A model generated the notes under the pieces. The model saw only the letters and a list, made by a program, of their open reading frames with translations. It was not told the origin of the DNA and did not search any database. A stretch of DNA of 64,000 bases. Source: Ureibacillus manganicus DSM 26584 (GTDB lineage Bacteria > Bacillota > Bacilli > Bacillales_A > Planococcaceae). The translations under genes were made by a program, and so were the position numbers. The stretch is taken from the NCBI RefSeq assembly GCF_000772945.1, contig NZ_JPVN01000018.1:1-64000 (forward strand), read 5' to 3'. Shown here piece by piece: positions 56,608 to 64,000 of the stretch; the first letter of the stretch is position 1, and each line of letters starts with the position of its first letter.

Positions 56608-58038
56608 TTAGCCTTCTAATAACTCTGCTACTTCTTTTAAGGTTGTTTTTGTTCCAACATTGCCTGGGAAGATGACGTATGCCATACCAGGAAACTTTGA
56701 ATCTTGACCTGTATACCATACCGGAATTCCAGGTTTAATTTGTCCTGCTACAATGGCATGTTTTACACCTAAGCCATTTGTACCTATGTCACTTGAAGTA
56801 ATTCCACCTTTAGCAATCATATAACTTGGACGTACTGTTAGACGCCTCACAATACTTGTTACAGCAGAGGAAATTTTAACAGAAAGCAATAGTTCTTCCT
56901 CCTGTTTATTTTCACCAAGGTCTAATCGTTCACGTCTTGTATAAACCGTTACTGTTTGTCCTTTAGCAATTAACTCATTTGTTTCATTTATAATGCGTTC
57001 CACTTCTTCATTAAATGCTTCTTCATCTAAAACTAAATGTACATCAAATTCGATAAAATGGATGAATTCACATTTTTTAAGTTCTTCAAATTGTTCTGTT
57101 GTCTTTTTTACGTGAGAGCCAATCATAATGAGTCCACCATTATTGGTAGCTTCTTTCACTAATTCCGCACGAGTTAATAACGGACGATTTTCTACCCCAC
57201 CTATTACCTTTGTGAATGCGGCTGCTGAACGGAACATGAACATTTTCCCATTTCGCATCGCGCGAACTAAGGCGATTACAAATACTTTTACATCTAAATA
57301 ATCCACTGCATTGACAATCACTTTGTTAAAGTCTTTAACTGACATTAATTGCTCAACTAAACCATCGATGTTTAAAGTTCGAATATCAGCAAGAGATAAA
57401 TAAGTTGCATCTTTTGCTTTATATTTTCCATTTGATTTTTCTTCTGCCCAGTCACCAATGTTGGAAGATTTATATCCAAATGTGCGGTCTTTTGCAAATT
57501 CCGTTTCACCCGCAGGTACTAATTCTTCATCGTATTGTACATAATGAGTATTATTGATTGTGTAACGTCCACCCTCTTGGAAAAACGGGATAATTATTTC
57601 CCCATCAAAATACTTTTCAGTTAACTTTTCAATAGTATCCTTCAATACTTCTGTTTCCAATGGATAATGGCCGCGCAAAGTAGAATCTCCACGACTAATA
57701 ATGATGAAATCTTTTCCGGCCTTTTTTGCAACGTTTGATACAACGGTCGCTATTTCACTGTGAACTTTCTCAGTTTCTTCAGATGTAAAGCCGCGTGAAT
57801 TCGTCAATAGAAAGAATATAGAATTCGCTTCATTAAACCCAGCTTCCACACTTTCCTCTGTCCAATCAGTATAAACAGATACATTATGAACTGTCTGCAC
57901 ACCTGTTGGATCATCGTCTAAAACAACAATTTTTTTGTTCAGTAATGCTAGCTCATTTGCTAACAAATCATTTACTATGTCTTCTTGTGGCAGGGGTAGT
58001 AATTTTGAAAATGATTCTTTTACATTTAAATTTGTCAT
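56608..58038 (-). CDS. Four-carbon acid sugar kinase (DUF1537 family)
   Basis: A 476-residue kinase. The N-terminal substrate domain begins with IVVLDDDPTGVQTVHNVSVYTDW, and RGDSTLRGHYPLE lies near residue 115. The C-terminal nucleotide domain contains IAKGGITSSDIGTNGLG and a GNVGTKTTL loop. Family members phosphorylate 3-oxo-tetronates, D-threonate or D-erythronate-derived acids. It starts four bases after the dehydrogenase stop, with the stop region supplying TAGGAG only one base from the ATG, so its translation probably depends on coupling. Which tetronate it uses is not clear. Confidence 0.9.
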   Translation of the reverse strand: MTNLNVKESFSKLLPLPQEDIVNDLLANELALLNKKIVVLDDDPTGVQTVHNVSVYTDWTEESVEAGFNEANSIFFLLTNSRGFTSEETEKVHSEIATVVSNVAKKAGKDFIIISRGDSTLRGHYPLETEVLKDTIEKLTEKYFDGEIIIPFFQEGGRYTINNTHYVQYDEELVPAGETEFAKDRTFGYKSSNIGDWAEEKSNGKYKAKDATYLSLADIRTLNIDGLVEQLMSVKDFNKVIVNAVDYLDVKVFVIALVRAMRNGKMFMFRSAAAFTKVIGGVENRPLLTRAELVKEATNNGGLIMIGSHVKKTTEQFEELKKCEFIHFIEFDVHLVLDEEAFNEEVERIINETNELIAKGQTVTVYTRRERLDLGENKQEEELLLSVKISSAVTSIVRRLTVRPSYMIAKGGITSSDIGTNGLGVKHAIVAGQIKPGIPVWYTGQDSKFPGMAYVIFPGNVGTKTTLKEVAELLEG

Positions 58039-58042
58039 GCTC

Positions 58043-58933
58043 CTACACTCTCTTTACTTCTACGTTTGCTAATTTCTCATAATATTGGACAATCCCACCA
58101 TGGTCATCCATAATTTTCCCATCTGCTTTTAAGGCATGGAAAATTTCTAGAAGTTGGCTTGATAATGGTAAAGGCACATCCAATTGATGCGCAGTGTCCA
58201 TAACATTTGTAATGTCTTTCATATTGATTGACATTGCACCGCCAGGTTTAAAGTTTCTATCTAATATTAAAGGGACTTTCGCATCTAAAACCGCGCTTCC
58301 AGCTAATCCTCCGCGGATGGCTTGATACATTTTTTCGATATCGATTCCAGCCTTTGCAGCTAATACTAACGCTTCTGACATGGCTGCAATGTTTAAGTTA
58401 ACGATAATTTGATTGGCAAGTTTAGCTGTAACACCACTACCGTGATCCCCGACTAACACGATATCTTTCCCAACACCAAGAAGTACATCTTTTACTGAAT
58501 TAAACACTTCCTCTTTTCCACCTGCCATTATCGATAAAGTTCCGTCAATGGCTTTAGGTTCTCCACCACTTACTGGTGCATCTATAAAATGAACGCCAAA
58601 TTTAGCAGCTTCTTCTGCCAGTGCAATTGAGTCTACTGGAGAAATTGAACTCATATCTATTATTACTAATCCTTCTTTTGCTGATGTTAGTAATCCATTT
58701 TCTCCAAGAACCGTTGACTTTACATGTGGTGCAGCTGGGAGCATAGTGATAACACAATCACAGATCTCTCCCATTTCTAGTACATTACTTGCTTTAGCAC
58801 CTTCTTCAACAAGAGATTGTACTGCATCTTTGTTGATATCAAATACTAATACTTCAAATCCAGCTTTTAATAAATTTCTAGACATTGGTTTCCCCATAAT
58901 TCCTAAACCAACAAAACCTACTTTTTTCGCCAT
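58043..58933 (-). CDS. NAD-dependent hydroxyacid dehydrogenase (LtnD/GarR family)
   Basis: A 296-residue beta-hydroxyacid dehydrogenase. Rossmann motif KVGFVGLGIMGKPMSRNLLKAGF at the N-terminus, substrate-binding FIDAPVSGGEPKAIDGTLSIMAGG, catalytic Lys in GSGVTAKLANQIIVNLN, and FKPGGAMSINMKDI. Relatives are L-threonate dehydrogenase, tartronate semialdehyde reductase and 3-hydroxyisobutyrate dehydrogenase. Next to a DUF1537 kinase and GntP permease, an L-threonate or D-erythronate role is the best guess. The ATG at 58933 has AAAGGAG 9 bases upstream. First gene of the operon. Confidence 0.9.
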   Translation of the reverse strand: MAKKVGFVGLGIMGKPMSRNLLKAGFEVLVFDINKDAVQSLVEEGAKASNVLEMGEICDCVITMLPAAPHVKSTVLGENGLLTSAKEGLVIIDMSSISPVDSIALAEEAAKFGVHFIDAPVSGGEPKAIDGTLSIMAGGKEEVFNSVKDVLLGVGKDIVLVGDHGSGVTAKLANQIIVNLNIAAMSEALVLAAKAGIDIEKMYQAIRGGLAGSAVLDAKVPLILDRNFKPGGAMSINMKDITNVMDTAHQLDVPLPLSSQLLEIFHALKADGKIMDDHGGIVQYYEKLANVEVKRV

Positions 58934-59036
58934 TTCCAATTACTCCTTTTTAGTAATACTCATCGAACTTTGTATTTAATTGTTTCTTAACAATTTATTG
59001 TCTTTTAAAAAAGCGCTTTCATACTTCCTTTAAAAT

Positions 59037-59084
59037 TGTGCACATTTAAAAAATATTGTACACAATATTTTTTAAATGTGCACA
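59037..59084. promoter_or_regulatory. 48-bp near-perfect palindrome in the divergent gntR/dehydrogenase spacer
   Basis: Two 23-base arms are exact reverse complements around a 2-base centre. The arms begin TGTGCACA, run through an A/T tract, and meet at ATTGTACACAAT. The inner TTGTACACAA is a typical GntR/FCD-type site, and the outer GTGCAC copies could be additional half-sites. It lies about 100 bases from both divergent start codons, well placed for control of the tetronate operon and of the regulator. Confidence 0.8.
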
Positions 59085-59182
59085 CTGAATGGTAGTAATT
59101 ATTAAAAACCCTTTTCATTTCAAGGTTTGAAACTTATACTACTAAGTAATGGGGAGTTTTTACTATATAGGAGTCGATTAAG

Positions 59183-59797
59183 TTGAAGAAAAAAGACATG
59201 CATGCTTATACATACGCTTATGAAAAGATAAGGGATCAAATATTAAGTGGAGAGATTGAACCACATATTAAGTTGACTGAAGAAATGCTTGCTGAGAAAT
59301 TTGGAATAAGTCGTACACCTATTCGATCTGCCATTGCAAAACTCGAACAAGAAGGCATGATTCGAAACAAGCGAATTTTTATTCCAACTGCAAATGATAT
59401 ACGCCATATTTTCCAAGTGCGTATACTTATTGAAGGGTATGCTGCTAATTATTGCTCGAAATTCATATCTGAAGATGCATTAAATCGTTTAAAAAAATGT
59501 GTTGAAGTTGGGTTCGATGGGACTTTAGAAGAAGTTATGGAAGCTAACCATGAATTTCACCAAATTATTATTCAGGAAACTAGAAACCCTTTAATGATTT
59601 CAATAATAGATAAAATGCAATCAATTATATATTTATTTAGAAAAACAGTTGTTGGTCAAAAGAGACCTCATTTAATAGATGAACATGCTAATATTTACAA
59701 AGCAATTGAAAATCATGATGATCAATTAGCACAACAATTAATGGTTGAACACCTAGAAAAAGATTTAGAATTTAGTCTGAGTAGAATTAATAACTAA
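59183..59797 (+). CDS. GntR/FCD-family regulator of the four-carbon acid operon
   Basis: A 204-residue regulator. The winged helix lies at about 8-75 (LSGEIEPHIKLTEEMLAEKFGISRTPIRSAIAKLEQEGMI) and the FCD ligand domain at about 80-200. The metal-binding residues are seen in EANHEFHQIIIQ and DEHANIYKAIENHDDQLAQQLMVEHLE. TTG start, 9 bases after AGGAG. It is divergent from the dehydrogenase-kinase-permease operon with the palindrome between them, so it most likely regulates that operon in response to the substrate. Confidence 0.9.
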   Translation: MKKKDMHAYTYAYEKIRDQILSGEIEPHIKLTEEMLAEKFGISRTPIRSAIAKLEQEGMIRNKRIFIPTANDIRHIFQVRILIEGYAANYCSKFISEDALNRLKKCVEVGFDGTLEEVMEANHEFHQIIIQETRNPLMISIIDKMQSIIYLFRKTVVGQKRPHLIDEHANIYKAIENHDDQLAQQLMVEHLEKDLEFSLSRINN

Positions 59798-59836
59798 AGA
59801 GAAAAGACGACTCAGTGATAGAGCCGTCTTTTTCTT
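59797..59836. terminator. Bidirectional terminator between gntR and tyrS
   Basis: AAAAGACGACTC at 59802-59813 pairs (one mismatch) with GAGCCGTCTTTT at 59821-59832; T-runs occur on both strands. Confidence 0.88.
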
Positions 59837-59837
59837 T

Positions 59838-61133
<1,296 letters not shown>

Positions 61134-61194
61134 TTAATAATTTTGCGTTTTTTACAACCAGTTAGTAAGAGTTGTATTTTTATTCTGTCTTGTT

Positions 61195-61460
61195 TACCGG
61201 GATAAATAAAAAAAGCCCCTACATACAAATGAACAATTTGCATGCAGGGACGTCTCGATAAATTGAACGCGGTACCACCCAGCTTGAAGAATAATAAAAA
61301 ATTCTTCCACTCTAAAAGTCTTATCGCGACTTACACGTTCAAGCTCCAAGAACGTAATTCATGCTCTCACTATGACTAACTTACACTAACCGCTAGCTCT
61401 CTTTACAGGGAGTGATAACACTACTTCAAACTTTTCACTGCTTGAAAAAAACGATATGAT
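61195..61460 (-). ncRNA. Tyrosine T-box leader of tyrS
   Basis: The T-box core GGTGGTACCGCG is exact on the minus strand (61268-61279), followed by a terminator hairpin with T-run (about 61206-61250). Upstream is a long stem I region. A TAC triplet (61354-61356) in GAATTACGTT is a good candidate for the Tyr specifier codon. Uncharged tRNA-Tyr would stabilise the antiterminator and allow tyrS transcription; that mechanism is known for the class. The GCGATAAGACTTT...AGAGTGG region fits the stem II-III linker. Confidence 0.92.
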
Positions 61461-61467
61461 TATTGTT

Positions 61468-61495
61468 ATTTTACTTGTTTTTTTGACAATGTCAA
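61468..61495 (-). promoter_or_regulatory. tyrS promoter
   Basis: Minus-strand TTGACA (61490-61495) and TAAAAT (61468-61473) with a 16-base spacer, just before the T-box leader. Confidence 0.65.
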
Positions 61496-61522
61496 TTAAT
61501 TGATTACTGAATATTAGAATTA

Positions 61523-61531
61523 TGCTATAAT
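61523..61531 (+). promoter_or_regulatory. Extended -10 of the PBP gene
   Basis: TGCTATAAT lies 26 bases before the GTG start. TTACTG at 61504-61509, 16 bases upstream, is a weak -35. Confidence 0.5.
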
Positions 61532-61557
61532 AGACAAGATTTTAGGGGGTCGATAAA

Positions 61558-64000
61558 GTGGATGAAATAAAAAAGCGTATCGAACAACTCAATGAAAAAA
61601 TCGAACTACTGTCTACTTCAGAGCGTACACGCCCACTTCGAATTGGTATAAGAGTTGTATGGAATTTGTCGTTATTATTCCTATTTATTATTATTACAGG
61701 TTTTGTTTTTGTTTCAGCTGTTGGTGCAGGCTATTTTGCTTCACTAGTCAAAGACGAGCAACTACAAGCAAAAGAGGACATGCTTTCAGAAGTTTACAAC
61801 TATGAGGAAACAAGTGAAATCTATTTTGCGAATAATATTTACATAGGTAAACTTCGCACTGATTTAGAACGTCGTGAAACTACACTGGAAAACGTTTCAC
61901 CACTTGTAGTAAATGCTGTACTCGCGACAGAAGATGAATACTTCCGTGAACATAACGGAATTGTTCCAAAAGCAGTTCTTCGTGGATTATTGCAAGATTT
62001 TTTAAATACGAGTACTCAAACAGGTGGTTCAACCTTAACGCAACAGCTTATTAAAAACCAGATTTTAACGAATGAAGTTTCTTACGAGCGTAAAGCCCGT
62101 GAGATATTACTTGCTTTAAGACTTGAGAAGTTTATGACGAAGGATGATATATTAGAGGCTTATTTAAATATTATTCCATATGGTCGTAGCTCATCAGGGC
62201 GCAATATTGCCGGTGTAGAAACAGCTGCAAGAGGTATTTTTGGTGTTAATGCATCCGAACTTAACTTACCACAAGCAGCATACATTGCAGGTATTCCACA
62301 AGCACCATTTGCATATACACCTTTCACACAATTTGGTCAGCTAAAAGATGCCAAAGGATTGCAACCAGGAATCGATCGTATGAAAGTTGTATTATCTCGA
62401 ATGTTAGAAGTTGGTTATATCTCAGAATCAGAATATAATCAAGCAATTTCCTATGATATTACTAAGGATTTCAGAGAGCCTGAAAAATTGGCAAAAGATA
62501 GCTACCCATGGTTAACATACGAGCTAGAAGGTCGAGCAAAACGAATAATTGCTGGAATACTAGCTGAAAGAGATGGTATCGATCCAAACCGCTTAGATGA
62601 AGAAGAAAACTTACTTGAAAAATATGAAATTCTTGCTGATCGTGACATTCGTTCAAGTGGTTATCGAATCTATTCAACTATTGATAAGGATTTGTACGAT
62701 GCAATGCAGGAAGCTGCAGAGAATTTTAACTACTACGGTCATACTTTTACTAGAACAGAGGTTGATCCAGAATCTGGTGAAGAATATGAAGTCCAAATTC
62801 CAGTTCAAGTTGGTGGAATGTTAGTCGAAAATCAAACTGGAAAGATACTTAGCTTTGTTGGTGGCCGTGATTTTAGCATTAGTGAATTAAATTACTCAAC
62901 ACAAGCGTATCGTTCTAATGGTTCAACAATGAAACCACTACTTGCATACGGTCCAGCATTGGACTATGGAGTAATTGGTGCTGGTAGTCCTGTAGTGGAT
63001 GTAAAGTTTGAGATAGGTGATTATAAACCATCAAACTATTTAGTAAATGAAGAAAGAGGAATCATGACAGCAAGGGAAGCTTTAGCGCATTCCCAAAACT
63101 TAACTGCACTAAGATTGTATGATTCCATTCGAGACAGACGACCTGTAACTTATTTAGACAAACTAGGGTTTTCAAAATTAGTACCTAGTGATTATGAAAC
63201 CTTAGCTATTTCAATAGGCGCTATGACAGTTGGTACAACTGTTGAGGAAAATACAAATGCATTTGCAGCCTTTGCAAACAACGGACAGTTCGTAGATGCA
63301 TATATGATTGAAAAGATTGTTGATTTAGATGGCAATGTAATATACGAACATGAATCTGAAGCGGTAGATGTTTACTCACCTGAAACTGCATACATGATTA
63401 CTGATATGTTACGTGATGTGTTAGATTATGGTACTGGTGCTAGAGCAAACAGTATGTTGAAGTTTTCTTCGGACTTTGCTGCTAAAACTGGAACATCTCA
63501 AAATTATCGAGATGTTTGGTTTGTTGGATATAATCCGAATATATCTTTAGGTTTATGGATGGGCTACGATGACAAAAAAGAAGCACGTTCATTATATCAA
63601 TTTAACAATACGTACTATCAACCAAGTACACGAGTAAATATGCTTTGGGCAAATTTAATGAATGCTGTGTATGATGCAAATCCAGAACTAATTGGTACAT
63701 CTGAACAGTTTACACCACCACCTGGAGTGGTTAATGCTTCATTCTGTGGTATATCTGGACTGGCACCTTCTGATGTTTGTACTCAAGCAGGGCTTGTAAA
63801 ATCGGATCTATTTAACCGAAACTTCTTACCAACAGAACCAGATGATAGTTTTACACAATCAAAATCAGTTATGATTGACGGAAAAGCTTATGCAGCGTTA
63901 GATTCAACACCTTCAGAATTTGTTATAGAAAACGGAATTGGATTAAACCCTGATTTTATAAAACGTATGTTAGGTAGATTGGGTGGAGATCCTTCAAAAC
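61558..64000 (+). CDS. Class A penicillin-binding protein (PBP1A family), partial
   Basis: Bifunctional peptidoglycan synthase cut by the window end after about 814 codons. A short basic cytosolic part and one membrane helix (about 38-65) precede the GT51 domain: E125 in EDEYFREHNGIV, GGSTLTQQLIKNQ and RKAREILLALRLE. The transpeptidase motifs are STMK (Ser456), SQN (512-514) and KTG (643-645). The start is a GTG 8 bases after AGGGGG. Placed next to tyrS, it may be the PbpG-type paralogue with a role in spore wall synthesis, but that is inference. Confidence 0.93.
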   Translation, partial: MDEIKKRIEQLNEKIELLSTSERTRPLRIGIRVVWNLSLLFLFIIITGFVFVSAVGAGYFASLVKDEQLQAKEDMLSEVYNYEETSEIYFANNIYIGKLRTDLERRETTLENVSPLVVNAVLATEDEYFREHNGIVPKAVLRGLLQDFLNTSTQTGGSTLTQQLIKNQILTNEVSYERKAREILLALRLEKFMTKDDILEAYLNIIPYGRSSSGRNIAGVETAARGIFGVNASELNLPQAAYIAGIPQAPFAYTPFTQFGQLKDAKGLQPGIDRMKVVLSRMLEVGYISESEYNQAISYDITKDFREPEKLAKDSYPWLTYELEGRAKRIIAGILAERDGIDPNRLDEEENLLEKYEILADRDIRSSGYRIYSTIDKDLYDAMQEAAENFNYYGHTFTRTEVDPESGEEYEVQIPVQVGGMLVENQTGKILSFVGGRDFSISELNYSTQAYRSNGSTMKPLLAYGPALDYGVIGAGSPVVDVKFEIGDYKPSNYLVNEERGIMTAREALAHSQNLTALRLYDSIRDRRPVTYLDKLGFSKLVPSDYETLAISIGAMTVGTTVEENTNAFAAFANNGQFVDAYMIEKIVDLDGNVIYEHESEAVDVYSPETAYMITDMLRDVLDYGTGARANSMLKFSSDFAAKTGTSQNYRDVWFVGYNPNISLGLWMGYDDKKEARSLYQFNNTYYQPSTRVNMLWANLMNAVYDANPELIGTSEQFTPPPGVVNASFCGISGLAPSDVCTQAGLVKSDLFNRNFLPTEPDDSFTQSKSVMIDGKAYAALDSTPSEFVIENGIGLNPDFIKRMLGRLGGDPSK

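Noticed and set aside
61483-61488. TTGACA as -35 of the PBP gene on the plus strand
   Set aside because: It lies 37 bases from the TATAAT, too far for a promoter pair; the overlapping minus-strand TTGACA fits the tyrS promoter.

Overview
The window is about 64 kb of chromosome from a low-GC, endospore-forming member of the Bacillales. Three lines of evidence support this. The backbone order (coaE-mutM-polA-phoR-phoP-mdh-icd-citZ, then pyk-pfkA-accA-accD-dnaE-nrnA, then sppA-sspA-thiI-nifZ-ezrA-hisJ-ytsP-rpsD-tyrS) follows Bacillus subtilis closely. Spore genes are present (sspA, splA, splB). AT-rich spacers, GTG/TTG starts and strong AGGAGG ribosome sites are common. HflK/HflC, the missing neighbours relative to B. 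subtilis, and the style of intergenic repeats point to the Lysinibacillus/Solibacillus/Ureibacillus side of the order; that placement is an inference. Most genes are on the minus strand.

Layout. 1-10 kb: CoA synthesis, DNA repair, an HflKC pair and the phosphate two-component system. 10-14 kb: malate dehydrogenase, isocitrate dehydrogenase and citrate synthase, with cre-like sites at citZ. 14-21 kb: two small membrane proteins, pyruvate kinase, phosphofructokinase, and the acetyl-CoA carboxyltransferase genes accD-accA preceded by a GntR regulator with a perfect palindromic operator. 22-30 kb: DnaE, NrnA, YtpI, YtoI, YtkL and an M24 peptidase. 30-35 kb: a complete branched-chain amino-acid ABC operon (livK-H-M-G-F). 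35-43 kb: alanine dehydrogenase, UspA, YtxK, Tpx, YteJ, SppA, an acyl-CoA synthetase and an alpha/beta SASP. 42-51 kb: ThiI with its cysteine desulfurase, EzrA, HisJ, free-Met-R-sulfoxide reductase, a GAF-GGDEF protein and rpsD. 51-64 kb: YugN-like protein, SplB/SplA, a CorC/HlyC transporter, a four-carbon acid sugar cluster (permease, kinase, dehydrogenase, divergent GntR), T-box-controlled tyrS and a class A PBP running off the end.

How it fits together. Glycolysis exit (pfkA, pyk), the first TCA steps (citZ, icd, mdh) and entry into fatty-acid synthesis (accDA) sit side by side. The liv operon, ald and the acyl-CoA synthetase form an amino-acid/branched-acid group. The rest is mostly housekeeping.

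I see no phage, transposase, CRISPR, toxin-antitoxin or defence system, and no clear new multi-gene system. The less ordinary signals are non-coding: a five-copy 85-bp tandem repeat of paired hairpins with compensatory changes (7.3-7.7 kb), a two-copy composite hairpin element that abuts stop codons (1.6 and 17.8 kb), a 48-bp near-perfect operator palindrome (59.0 kb), and a hairpin sitting exactly between a Shine-Dalgarno sequence and its start codon (54.85 kb). Protein-level oddities are a DnaE with a degenerate PHP site, a PhoR with almost no extracellular domain, and a GGEEM diguanylate cyclase.
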